The translations under genes and the position numbers were made by a program. Of a stretch of DNA of 64,000 nucleotides, positions 9,661 to 19,600 are shown piece by piece. The notes under the pieces are model-generated. The model did not search any database, was not told where the DNA came from, and saw only the letters and a list, made by a program, of their open reading frames with translations. Origin of the DNA: CBDCAS01 sp965214015 (GTDB taxonomy: Bacteria > Pseudomonadota > Gammaproteobacteria > Coxiellales > Coxiellaceae); the NCBI GenBank assembly GCA_965214015.1, contig CBDCAS010000020.1:186001-250000 (forward strand), given 5' to 3'. Positions within the stretch are counted from its first letter, which is position 1. Each line of letters opens with the position of its first letter.

Positions 9661-10347
9661 CTATTGATAAAGGTGAGGCTTGCCAAAAATAGCACTACCA
9701 ATACGAACTATTGTACTACCAGCAGCAATAGCCGCTCTAAAATCATGGCTCATTCCCATTGATAACGTATCTAACTGCAAACCTTGGCTCACAAGGCCAC
9801 ACTGCAAGGCAGTCACACGATCGAACACTGCTTTTTGCTGCTCAAACTCGGCATAATACTTTGGTACAATCATCAATCCCCGTAAGCGTAAACGCTTGAG
9901 TGCTGAGACCTCGCGAGCCAATGTTAGTAACTGATCCGTATTCACTCCCGACTTGGTAGCTTGACAATCGATATTAACTTCAATGCAGACATTCAATAAC
10001 GGTTTTTCAGAAGGCCGTTGTTCGCTAAGCCGCTTGGCCACTTTATATCGACTAACACCATGTACCCAATTAAAACACTCAGCAATCGATCTGGTTTTAT
10101 TTGATTGAATAGAACCTATGAAATGCCACTCAATATTACAATCCTTAAGAACTCTTTGTTTTTCAATCGACTCCTGAAGGTAGCTTTCACCAAAAGCCTT
10201 TTGCCCTAAATGATAAAGCTTCCGAACTGTGCTGGCTGCATGTGCTTTAGAAACAGCTAGTAAACAAACACTCTCCTTGCACTGAAATTGTTTTTCAGCA
10301 TACTGAATGCTCTTGTTCACTTTATGTAAGTTTTCTAACACACTCAC
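9661..10347 (-). CDS. yggS: YggS-type PLP homeostasis protein
   Basis: A single-domain, fold-type III pyridoxal-phosphate protein (COG0325) that keeps free PLP and amino-acid pools in balance; it has no known catalytic activity. Length 228 fits the family. The PLP lysine is Lys34 in CLLAVSKAH, followed by the conserved FGESYLQE segment, WHFIGSIQSNKT and the C-terminal LSMGMSHDFRAAIAAGSTIVRIG phosphate-binding region in pieces. It starts 15 bp after pckA on the same strand, so the two are likely co-transcribed. Confidence 0.93.
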   Translation of the reverse strand: MSVLENLHKVNKSIQYAEKQFQCKESVCLLAVSKAHAASTVRKLYHLGQKAFGESYLQESIEKQRVLKDCNIEWHFIGSIQSNKTRSIAECFNWVHGVSRYKVAKRLSEQRPSEKPLLNVCIEVNIDCQATKSGVNTDQLLTLAREVSALKRLRLRGLMIVPKYYAEFEQQKAVFDRVTALQCGLVSQGLQLDTLSMGMSHDFRAAIAAGSTIVRIGSAIFGKPHLYQ

Positions 10348-10362
10348 AATATATAGAACAGC

Positions 10363-11916
10363 CTATTCAATTACAGGCCCTGCCTGACAGATAGAGCTTG
10401 GCACATCATACTGCTTAAAATTATCAATAAAGTGCTTAATCAACTCTTGAGATTGGTGTTTATAATCAGCTTTATCTGACCAAGTATTGATCGGATTTAA
10501 CAAATTAGAATCTACTCCTTTCACTGACTTTGGAATCGAAAGATTAAAACCACGAATCACTTTAGTCTCAGCATTGACCAGTGCTCCAGAAACAGCAGCT
10601 CGAACGATAGCACGTGTGATGGGTATTGAAAAACGTAGACCTCCTCCAGAATAACTGCCCCCTGTCCAACCAGTATTTACTAGATAAACCTGACAGCCTG
10701 CATGCTCAACGCGTTTCATTAACAATTCCGCATAAACCGTTGCAGGACGAGGAAAGAACGGTGCTCCAAAGCAGGTGCTAAATGTAGTAGTCACACCAGA
10801 AGAACCCCCTACTTCAGTACTACCTACTTTAGCGGTATAACCACTTAGGAAATAATAGGCAGCTTGCTCCTTTGTCAATAAAGCAATCGGGGGTAATACA
10901 CCATATAAGTCACAAGTTAGAAATAAAACAGATTTTGGAATAGGGCCTCGATTGATTAATACACGCTTCTCAATAAATTCACGTGGATAGGCAGCTCTGG
11001 TATTTTGTGTGTAGTGCGCATCTGAATAATCTGGCTCATCATTATCTTTTAATACAACATTTTCCATAATAGTGCCTGAACGGATAGCATTCCAAATAAC
11101 CGGCTCACGTTCTTTAGATAAGTCAATACACTTAGCATAACACCCTCCCTCAAAATTAAAGACGGTGGTTTCACTCCAACCATGCTCATCATCACCAATT
11201 AAGTAACGCTCTGGATCTGCAGACAAAGTAGTCTTACCGGTTCCAGATAATCCAAAAAACAATGCTACATCTTCGTCCTCTCCCTGGTTGGCAGCACAGT
11301 GCATCGGTAAAATATCCTTTTCTGGTAAAAAGTAGTTCATAACAGTAAACATGGCTTTTTTCATTTCACCCGCATAACGCATGCCTATTAGCAATACCTT
11401 ACGTTTGGATAAATGAATCATAACCGCACCATCACTATGTGTACCCTCATGCTTTGGATCAAGCTTTAAACCAGGGACATTTAAAATAGTCCAAGAGGGC
11501 TTCCCTTGTGCAAAATCATTACCTTCTGGTTTAATAAATAAATGCTGGGCAAACAAATTATGCCATGCCATTTCAGTAATCACCTCAATCGGCAAAAAAT
11601 TCTCTTTATCAGCACCTACCCGAAGATGTGACACAAAAGCTTCTTTATCAGAAATATATTGAAGAGCACAATTCCATAGCTTATCAAAGGATTCCACCGA
11701 CACTGGTTGGTTCACTTCACCCCAGTCTACGGTATTTGCTGTTATGGTGTCTTTTACAATATAGCGATCCTTTGGGGAGCGACCTGTACGCTTTCCTGTT
11801 GTTACTGACAGTGCTCCTGTGGCACTCAAAACACCTTCTTTTCTCTTTAAAGCAAACTGCAATAATTCATTTGAAGTTAAATTAAGGTGTACATTTAAAG
11901 CTTGAATCGCATTCAT
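10363..11916 (-). CDS. pckA: Phosphoenolpyruvate carboxykinase (ATP)
   Basis: It converts oxaloacetate plus ATP to phosphoenolpyruvate and CO2, the entry step of gluconeogenesis, which suits an organism feeding on amino acids. At 517 residues it is of normal length. Family marks are the Walker A-like kinase loop GLSGTGKTTLS, the following DDEHGWSETTVFNFEGGCYAK metal and substrate region read in two parts, and the C-terminal NTGWTGGSYSGGG. A GGGG ribosome site lies 9 bases before the ATG. It is divergent from yqgE across a 129-bp gap. Confidence 0.97.
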   Translation of the reverse strand: MNAIQALNVHLNLTSNELLQFALKRKEGVLSATGALSVTTGKRTGRSPKDRYIVKDTITANTVDWGEVNQPVSVESFDKLWNCALQYISDKEAFVSHLRVGADKENFLPIEVITEMAWHNLFAQHLFIKPEGNDFAQGKPSWTILNVPGLKLDPKHEGTHSDGAVMIHLSKRKVLLIGMRYAGEMKKAMFTVMNYFLPEKDILPMHCAANQGEDEDVALFFGLSGTGKTTLSADPERYLIGDDEHGWSETTVFNFEGGCYAKCIDLSKEREPVIWNAIRSGTIMENVVLKDNDEPDYSDAHYTQNTRAAYPREFIEKRVLINRGPIPKSVLFLTCDLYGVLPPIALLTKEQAAYYFLSGYTAKVGSTEVGGSSGVTTTFSTCFGAPFFPRPATVYAELLMKRVEHAGCQVYLVNTGWTGGSYSGGGLRFSIPITRAIVRAAVSGALVNAETKVIRGFNLSIPKSVKGVDSNLLNPINTWSDKADYKHQSQELIKHFIDNFKQYDVPSSICQAGPVIE

Positions 11917-12009
11917 TATATGAAGCCCCTACTGCTAATAAACAAACAGGCATTATTACAGATTATTGATTAAGTGAATACCAAGAATTTCTAAAAATAA
12001 CGAATTTTC

Positions 12010-12038
12010 TTGCGCACTAGATGCCACTAAAGCATACT
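12010..12038 (+). promoter_or_regulatory. Possible promoter of yqgE-ruvX-pyrB
   Basis: TTGCGC at 12010-12015 and CATACT at 12033-12038 are 17 bp apart. The yqgE ATG is only 8 bases after the -10 and has no ribosome site, so a transcript from here would be nearly leaderless. Prediction by eye only. Confidence 0.35.
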
Positions 12039-12045
12039 TATACAA

Positions 12046-12606
12046 ATGAAAATTCAACAAAATCTTATCAACCATTTTCTCATTGCCACACCTACCCTGC
12101 AAGACACTCTTTTCTCAAAAAGCGTTATATACTTATACGAACACTCTGCAAAAGGAGCAGTAGGGTTAATTATCAATAAATCTATGCAAATTACCTTAGA
12201 ACACTTGCTTGAGCATCTTGATATAGAAATGACAGACAAACACTCCGCTAAATGCTCTGTCCTGACAGGCGGACCTATAGAACCTGAACAAGGTTTCATT
12301 ATTCATGATCCTATTGAACAGCGAGAAGATCAAAAACAACAAGCACCCTTCATTATTTCATCTTCCAAAGAAATGCTATATGACATTAGCAATGGCAAGG
12401 GGCCTGACCATTTTCTAATCACACTCGGCTATTCAAGATGGGAACAAGGCCAACTCGAAACTGAAATTAGTCGTAACGATTGGTTGGTCGCTCCTGTAAA
12501 AGAAAACATTCTTTTTTCAACACCCATTGAGCAGCGATGGCAAGAAGCTGCAAAATCAATTGGTATTGATATCCATTGTCTTAGTAGACATACTGGGCAT
12601 GCCTAA
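12046..12606 (+). CDS. yqgE: YqgE/AlgH family protein (DUF179)
   Basis: A soluble protein of 186 residues with the family hallmarks: the opening NHFLIATPTLQDTLFSKSV, then GAVGLIINK, and the signature GGPIEPEQGFIIH. The biochemical role is unknown; in pseudomonads a member (AlgH) affects alginate and other regulation. In gammaproteobacteria it is almost always joined to ruvX, as here, where the two genes overlap by 8 bp. The start is fixed by alignment to the conserved N-terminus rather than by a ribosome site, which is missing. Confidence 0.93.
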   Translation: MKIQQNLINHFLIATPTLQDTLFSKSVIYLYEHSAKGAVGLIINKSMQITLEHLLEHLDIEMTDKHSAKCSVLTGGPIEPEQGFIIHDPIEQREDQKQQAPFIISSSKEMLYDISNGKGPDHFLITLGYSRWEQGQLETEISRNDWLVAPVKENILFSTPIEQRWQEAAKSIGIDIHCLSRHTGHA

Positions 12607-13024
12607 GATTAAAAAAACCAATATTCTACTTGCCTTTGACTTTGGTATGAAAAAAATTGGAGTCGCTGTAGGCCAATCAATAACCCAAACAGCAACTCCT
12701 TTGTTAGAGCTTCCAGCACAAGATGGCAATCCTTCCTGGACTATTATTTCGCAACTGATTGAACTATGGTCAGCTGAAGCATTTGTGGTGGGCTTGCCCT
12801 ATAATATGGATGGATCCTATCAAGAACTGACCTTTGCAGCAAAAAAATTCGCAAACCGTCTACACAGTCGGTTTCGAAGGCCCATTTATCTTGTCGATGA
12901 GCGCCTAACAACAGTTGCAGCAAAAAGTCAATTAAGGCATGCTTCTAAGAATATTGACAGATATGCAGCAAAAATAATATTAGAGGCCTGGTTTAGAGAA
13001 CACAATGATCAACAAAAAAGTTAA
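12599..13024 (+). CDS. ruvX: RuvX/YqgF, RNase H-fold pre-16S rRNA nuclease
   Basis: A small RNase H-like protein that trims the 5' end of 16S rRNA precursor and was earlier called a putative Holliday junction resolvase. I place the start at 12599 (MPKIKKTN..., 141 residues) inside the end of yqgE; a longer frame from 12527 adds 24 residues that do not match the family. Motifs are LAFDFGMKKIGVAVGQ with the first catalytic Asp, VVGLPYNMDGS, and LVDERLTTVAA. Its end overlaps pyrB by 20 bp, which implies translational coupling. Confidence 0.94.
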   Translation: MPKIKKTNILLAFDFGMKKIGVAVGQSITQTATPLLELPAQDGNPSWTIISQLIELWSAEAFVVGLPYNMDGSYQELTFAAKKFANRLHSRFRRPIYLVDERLTTVAAKSQLRHASKNIDRYAAKIILEAWFREHNDQQKS

Positions 13025-13949
13025 ATTGCCTATTCAGCATTTAATCAGCATAGAGCCTCTAGACAAAGAAATAATAGAAGCAATATTTGAACGGACCCGG
13101 TTCTTTTTAGAGCTTTGTTTAAATAAAAGAACCACGTTAAAAAATCTAACTGGTAAAGTGGTTGCTAATTTATTCTTTGAGTCAAGCACAAGAACACGTA
13201 ATTCATTTACACTAGCTGCAGAACGATTGGGGGCCATTGTACTAAACCCCAATATGACACAGCTATCAACGACAAAAGGGGAGTCTTTACTGGACACGAT
13301 CCATACTCTTGAAGCTATGGGTACTGATTTATTTATTATTCGACATTCCGATAGCCACAGTGCAAATTTTATTGCCACCGAGCTAAAAAGCGATGCTGTG
13401 GTTATTAATGCAGGAGATGGTAATAATGAACATCCTACTCAGTGCTTGGCAGATTTATTTACCATCAACCATTACAAACGACGCTTCAAAGATATTAAAG
13501 TAGCCATTATTGGTGATATTCTACATTCACGGGTTGCAAGATCACTTATTGAAGGTCTGCACATTATGGGAACCACAAGTATTAACCTCATTGCTCCTCC
13601 CACACTATTACCAGCAACCACAACAGATCAATATAAAGCCACTACCTACAATACACTTGAAGAAGGTTTAGCAAATGTAGATGTCATTGTTGCCCTACGT
13701 ATTCAAAAAGAACGCATACCATCTAGTGCTATGCCAGATTTTGATAAGTTTTATCGAGAGTTTGGCCTAACACCTGCCACATTAGCCTTTGCAAAACCCA
13801 ATGCCATCGTTATGCATCCTGGCCCACTAAACCGTGGTATTGAAATCGACTCCTGTGTTGCCGATGGGCCACAGTCTGTCATTCTAAAGCAAGTGCATCA
13901 TGGACTCGCTGTTAGAATGGCTCTTATGGATATGCTGCTAAATAAATAA
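13005..13949 (+). CDS. pyrB: Aspartate carbamoyltransferase catalytic chain
   Basis: It joins carbamoyl phosphate and aspartate in the first committed step of pyrimidine synthesis. At 314 residues the length is normal. The carbamoyl-phosphate loop STRTR is at 61-65, the HPTQ motif is in NEHPTQCLADLFTI, and MHPGPLNRGIEI closes the active site. No pyrI regulatory chain is seen next to it. The gene overlaps the end of ruvX and ends 93 bp before dnaA. Confidence 0.95.
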   Translation: MINKKVKLPIQHLISIEPLDKEIIEAIFERTRFFLELCLNKRTTLKNLTGKVVANLFFESSTRTRNSFTLAAERLGAIVLNPNMTQLSTTKGESLLDTIHTLEAMGTDLFIIRHSDSHSANFIATELKSDAVVINAGDGNNEHPTQCLADLFTINHYKRRFKDIKVAIIGDILHSRVARSLIEGLHIMGTTSINLIAPPTLLPATTTDQYKATTYNTLEEGLANVDVIVALRIQKERIPSSAMPDFDKFYREFGLTPATLAFAKPNAIVMHPGPLNRGIEIDSCVADGPQSVILKQVHHGLAVRMALMDMLLNK

Positions 13950-14042
13950 AATAAAATCCAAATAAGTCATTTTAATTTTTTGTATGTAGGTATAAAATGC
14001 TAGTTTTAGTCTTCTGCTTTCCACTTAGCATTAGGGAAATCC

Positions 14043-15404
14043 ATGTCAACTGCGATTGAAATAGACGCATTAACACTGTGGCGCACTTGTCTTGAAAAGT
14101 TGCGTGATAAAATTCCAGCACAAAAATTCAGCACATGGATACGCCCCTTGCATGCAGAAAATATTGACAATACTCTTGTTTTGTTAGCTCCTAACCAATT
14201 TGTTATGGATTGGATTCATGAACATTACTTCACTATGATCAAAGAAATAATGCAAGCAATGGCTAACCCACCCCTTGAGGTACATTTACAAATTGGGACA
14301 AAGGACATTCGAGAAGCTGAGTTAAAACCACGCAAAGCACCTCAACAACAACCATTAGTAGCTGAAGAAAAAACTCGCAGTTTCCATAACGCCCTTAATC
14401 CTGCTTTTACCTTTAATACCTTTGTTGAAGGTAAATCAAATCAGCTGGGTCGTGCAGCAGCACTACAAGTAGCAGAAAACCCAGGGCAAGCCTACAATCC
14501 ACTATTTCTTTATGGTGGCGTCGGTTTAGGAAAAACACATCTGATGCATGCCATGGGAAACCGCACGCTAAAAAACAACCCAAAGGCAAAAATTCTCTAT
14601 TTGCATTCTGAGCGTTTTGTTGCTGATATGATAAAAGCACTACAGCGTAATGCAATGACTGAATTTAAACGCTTTTATCGCTCTGTTGATGCACTTTTGA
14701 TCGATGACATTCAATTTTTCGCAGGCAAAGAGCGCTCCCAAGAAGAGTTTTTCCATACATTTAACTCACTATTAGATGGCCAGCAACAAATTGTTCTTAC
14801 CTGTGATCGCTACCCAAAAGAAATTAATGGTCTTGAAGAACGGCTGCAATCACGTTTTGGCTGGGGATTAACAATTGCGATCGAACCACCAGAATTAGAG
14901 ACCCGTGTTGCCATCTTAATGTCAAAAGCAGAGCATCTTAAAGTACACCTTCCTCATGAAGTTGCTTTTTTTATTGCTAAAAACATTCAATCTAACGTTC
15001 GTGAACTAGAGGGTGCTTTAAAACGCGTCGTTGCCAATGCACAATTTATTGGACAACCCATCACTGTTGAATTTTCTCGAGATGCCTTAAAAGATTTATT
15101 GTCTTTACAAGCTAAGTTAGTCACCATTGACAACATACAACGCACTGTATCGGAATATTATAAAGTTAAAGTATCTGATATTCTCTCTAAACGTCGTAGT
15201 CGCTCTATTGCACGGCCAAGACAAGTTGCTATGGCATTAGCTAAAGAATTAACCAATCATAGTCTTCCAGAAATTGGAGATGCCTTTGGTGGACGTGATC
15301 ATACAACCGTATTACATGCTTGTCGTAAAATCAAAGAGCTTGTCAAAACAACACTAGATACTCAAGAAGACTACAAAAATCTTCTACGAATTCTATCTGC
15401 TTAG
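14043..15404 (+). CDS. dnaA: Chromosomal replication initiator DnaA
   Basis: DnaA binds oriC boxes and opens the origin. All four domains are present in 453 residues: domain I (LWRTCLEKLRDKIPAQKFSTWI), a short linker, the AAA+ domain with Walker A GGVGLGKTHLMH and Walker B LLIDDIQFFAGK, and the DNA-binding domain with RPRQVAMALAKELT and the signature GGRDHTTVLHACRKI. In most bacteria dnaN follows at once; here dnaN lies about 30 kb away beyond an accessory island. Confidence 0.98.
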   Translation: MSTAIEIDALTLWRTCLEKLRDKIPAQKFSTWIRPLHAENIDNTLVLLAPNQFVMDWIHEHYFTMIKEIMQAMANPPLEVHLQIGTKDIREAELKPRKAPQQQPLVAEEKTRSFHNALNPAFTFNTFVEGKSNQLGRAAALQVAENPGQAYNPLFLYGGVGLGKTHLMHAMGNRTLKNNPKAKILYLHSERFVADMIKALQRNAMTEFKRFYRSVDALLIDDIQFFAGKERSQEEFFHTFNSLLDGQQQIVLTCDRYPKEINGLEERLQSRFGWGLTIAIEPPELETRVAILMSKAEHLKVHLPHEVAFFIAKNIQSNVRELEGALKRVVANAQFIGQPITVEFSRDALKDLLSLQAKLVTIDNIQRTVSEYYKVKVSDILSKRRSRSIARPRQVAMALAKELTNHSLPEIGDAFGGRDHTTVLHACRKIKELVKTTLDTQEDYKNLLRILSA

Positions 15405-15733
15405 TTTTAATAGATGATGTTGGCACGCCATTGAATGGAAAGAGTTCTAGTGTAATGAACCAGGGCAAAATACTTAGCAACTCTGATCGGTTTGTTAGAA
15501 CCAGCGTAAAAGATAATGACATTATGCATTATAAATATACATTTATGGTAGGGGTTACACGCGTCATGTCCTTTGGCATGATCCTCACACCAGAATCTGA
15601 TCCGTGTGTTTTGTTACCCGCTAAATTACTCAATTTAAAGAATTGACAGGGATGATTGTGTTAATCTAAAATTGCATAACACTTTTACTAATTACTGAAA
15701 TGCCTGTCTCGATTGCATAAAAAGGAGTTATTT
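15405..15733. other. Gap after dnaA, left edge of the island
   Basis: About 330 bp. A 71-codon frame at 15431-15646 is open but matches nothing I know and has no good ribosome site, so I do not call it. The last part probably holds the promoter of the secreted protein that follows; AAGGAG at about 15720 is its ribosome site. No terminator for dnaA was evident. Confidence 0.4.
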
Positions 15734-16591
15734 ATGCAGTATTTTAAAAAACTTTCACTGCTTATTTCAGTATTATCACTATGTTTTTCATCCATCATCT
15801 TGGCTACACCTTACGATATTCATTCACAGGCAGGACTCATCAGGCACAATATGACTATAACAGTGCCAGGTAATTTTCCAGGTGGCTTTCAGTCAGAATG
15901 TGTTAAGGGTGAAAGTATTCATTCCATTCAGCGAGCTCTCTATTGTTTAAATGATACGATGATTAGTCCAAGCGCTATTGTGACAATTAAAGTGATACAA
16001 AATAATATGAATGATGATCAAAACACAATTACAGTAAATCATCCAAATGGTAGTCAGATTGATATTGTCGGTGATTGTGGTAGAGAGCCATGCACATTAA
16101 ATTTTAAGAATGGTAGTTCAGGCTTTGTTGTAAGTCATGGTCATACACTTGGATTGCTTTCTAACTTTATCATTAAAGGGACTAAAAAAAGTGGTAAAGC
16201 AGGCATACTTGCAATAGATGCTAGTTCAATAAAATTGGGGACTAACACAGTTTCTGGTTTTCATACAGGGATTGAAGCTAATTCTAATTCAGTTATTTCG
16301 ATAGAGCCAGGAAATCAAACCCATCTTAGTGGGAATATAGGTGGGTTGAATGCCATTTTTAGCTCAAGTATTAAGGGGGCATTAATTACATCTGAAAACA
16401 ATGGAATATGTGACTATTCAGTTAGAGATAGCTCAAGTGTTGATATTGCGGGTGCTCAAGGTACAAGCTCATCTGTGTGTGCAGATATGAATGGTATGCT
16501 CCGTTGCACGGGCTCAACATTCACTATAAAAAATAAATATACAGTATTAGGTGGGATCGTCTATCCAAGCACATGCAAACAACCTATGTAG
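15734..16591 (+). CDS. Secreted, probably beta-helical protein of unknown function
   Basis: I do not recognise this protein of 285 residues. The start at 15734 is set by AAGGAG about 8 bases upstream and gives a clean Sec signal peptide (KKLSLLISVLSLCFSSIILA, cleaved near ATP). The mature part is rich in Gly, Ser, Asn and Ile with short repeating strands (NGSSGFVVSHGHTLGLLSN, SSIKLGTNTVSGFHTGIEAN), a pattern typical of right-handed parallel beta-helix proteins. It has several cysteines (for example CGREPC) that could form disulfides outside the cytoplasm. It stands just upstream of the giant RHS gene and could be linked to its surface function; that is inference. Confidence 0.7.
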   Translation: MQYFKKLSLLISVLSLCFSSIILATPYDIHSQAGLIRHNMTITVPGNFPGGFQSECVKGESIHSIQRALYCLNDTMISPSAIVTIKVIQNNMNDDQNTITVNHPNGSQIDIVGDCGREPCTLNFKNGSSGFVVSHGHTLGLLSNFIIKGTKKSGKAGILAIDASSIKLGTNTVSGFHTGIEANSNSVISIEPGNQTHLSGNIGGLNAIFSSSIKGALITSENNGICDYSVRDSSSVDIAGAQGTSSSVCADMNGMLRCTGSTFTIKNKYTVLGGIVYPSTCKQPM

Positions 16592-16695
16592 GAGTATTAG
16601 CTCGAGGTTAAATTTTCTGCATTAAAACACCGTTTAACGAAATTGCTTAGTTTACCAGATTTTAAGAGATCATTAATTATTTAAGGACTGAGGTC

Positions 16696-19600
16696 ATGTT
16701 TACTCAAGATATAAGTGTGATAGTGAGTAAGACTTTGGGACTTCGTAAAAGCTCGCATGATTTTCTAGGCGATGTATTGGCGACTCGCTCTTTAGGTCAG
16801 GCCAATATTACACTATTTGCTAATGTTGATACGGGTAATATTTTTTTACGAGGTCCTCTGCGTCGTATCATAGAGCGTGGATTTACGATTCTGGTAGGAG
16901 CCTACTATAACAGTCAAGCTGAAAAGGGAGGTTGGCGTGTATCCATGGGGCGCCGATTAGAGTGGCTTAAATCAGGGGATAGCACCCAGATTGTATTAAT
17001 TAATGAAGAAGGTGCTCTGCTTACTTTTGTATACGATGTTGCCCACAAACACTATGTAGCTCAGGGGCTTTCTGGTGGTGATGAATTTTTATGTTTCGAT
17101 AAAGCTCAAAAAATATGGACATGGAAGCATCCTAGCTCTGGAATCTCTGAGCACTATGGAACAGACGGTTTACAAAAAGATCGCTGTGATTTAGCAGGCA
17201 ATACGCTAAGTTATACCTATGATGCGGGTCGTTTAACGCAGATCAAAGGCTCTTCAGGTCAATCTATTCAATGGGATTATTCAGAGAATAAAATCACAGT
17301 CTCTTTACACCCACTCACTGGTAACCTACAAGTGTTACAAACCTATAGGCTGGATGCCTTTGGTCGTGTGATTGCGATAGAGATTCCGGTAGAGGATGGA
17401 ACGCCCTATACCGTGCATTATGGGTATGATGCTAAAACGAGGGCATTAGACACGATTTCTCAAAGTGATGGTACTTGTCATTATTTGAAGTACACAGGAG
17501 ATTTAAAAAAACCGATAATTTCTCAATCCATAGACGGTGAGAAACGCATCACACAGTTTGATTTTTCAAAAGGTAAAACGGCCGTCTATTCAACTTCTTT
17601 AGGAAAGTCGACTGCAGTGGTCTACACCCATGCAAATGGGCAATTGATTCAAGTAGATAAACCCACTGGGACTCGCATTGAAACTGTGGTGTACCAATAC
17701 GATTCCAAGGGTCGTTTAGAAAAAACGACCTATCCCAGCAGTGCGACAGAAAGCAGAACTTATAACGCACTCGGGCTCATTGATTCGACCACGGATGGAT
17801 TAGGTCAGAGGACACACTATCATCGGGATCCCGCAACTGGGGTGTGTTTTTCGCGCGTGCAAACGATTCAGAGTGATCAACGTTCCAAAGCTCTGCCCAC
17901 CTGGTTTGTCTATGATGAAAAACGTCAATTGCGTTATGAAATTAATGCAGTAGGCACAGTGACACGCCATATGTACGATGATCAAGGCAATCGGATTGAA
18001 ACTCGCGTACACTTAACACAAGCGATGGAGGTAAGTTCACAGCCTTCTGATCAACCGATTGCTCAATCAGTCTGTGAGAGTTGGTGGCAGCAACAGCCGA
18101 TCAATCAAACCGATTTAATTCAGTATATTCCCAATGCACTTGGCCAAATTCAAACAGAAACCCACTTTGCCTACTTAGATGAGGAGGGTACAGGGATTGC
18201 CGATGGGTCGGAGTCTTGTATTTCAACTCAGTGGTCACCGTTTGGAACGTGGTTTTTGCGTCGTGAACAGCGTGATAAAGACACTTCATTTTCGACTGTA
18301 AAAAAATGGGATGGATTGGATCGATGTATTGAAATCACCGATTCTGAAGACAATAAAACATGCTTTACTTATGCAAAAAGCAGTCAAACAGTAGTGACAG
18401 CGGATCAACTTTTGACAAAGACTCTTATGGATGCCTCGGGTCGATTAACCACTGTTAAAAGAACAGACCTTGCTGCAAACACACCGACACGAACCACACT
18501 CTATGAGCGAGATGCAGCAGGTCGTCTCTACCTGACGATTCATCCAGATCATACAAAAACTCAAACTCAATGTGATCCTTTAGGACGGGTTATTTTATCG
18601 ATTGATGCCGCGCATTATGCCCAGTCCACTACTTATGATGAGAAAGGTCGCGTGGAAGCGATCACAACAATGAGCACACCGGTGGATCCACACACAGGGT
18701 GTAAGACAGCGTCTCATGTTCAAGATCGAACAACGACTTGGTTATACAATGCAGCCGATCAACTGCGTTATCACATTGATGCATTTGGTGCTGTCACAGA
18801 ACGGGTCTATGATGAAGCAAATCGATGTATTAGCACGACGCACTATTATCACCGCCTCTTTGATTCAGTAGCACGCACGTTAACGAATAATAGGTTACAG
18901 GGGTTAGTGGTAGACCCTAAAAAGGACCGTAAGGTCAGATTTCATTTTGACGATGCGGGCTATAAAATTGTAGAACAGGATGCAGAACAGTTTGTAAAGA
19001 AAAGTGATCGCGATGCAGCCGGTCGTATTAAGAGCATCACTTGGTATAAAAATCCCTCTGATGAATCGATGGTCGGAGCAGAACATGTGTTTTATCGTGA
19101 TGCACGAGGGCAGGTCATTGCTGAGCAGGATGCAGAACACTACCTTACCACGCACACTTATTTTTCAGAGGGATTAATCCGACACACTTGCCGTTATGCG
19201 ACCCAAGTCAATGGTGGTAACACGACTCCGACTCCCAGCTCGGAGGATCATAGCACTGCATTCAATTACGATGGATTACAACGAGAAACGGTACGCATTG
19301 AGTCCCCCCTGAATCGGCAAACAAACCACCACTATGATGCTCTGGGTCGCCTGCTTGTACAGAGTCAAAAAGATACCCATGATTCAGATCCTAGAGGGGC
19401 ACGCACCCAAGTCAAAAAATACGATGCCTATGGAGCGGTAATCGCCTCAGTGGATGAACGAGGTGCTGAAAAAATAGCTGAGATTGAGACAAACTCGAGT
19501 TTATCGCCCCAAGAGAAAACCCAACAAATAGCCCAATTTTGGCAAGATCATGCCACGCATCATAAGATAGATCCTTATGGGTTCTGTGTGAAGACAACAG

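Noticed and set aside
15431..15646. 71-codon frame after dnaA
   Set aside because: Open but with no ribosome site and no family resemblance; kept only as a note in the gap entry.
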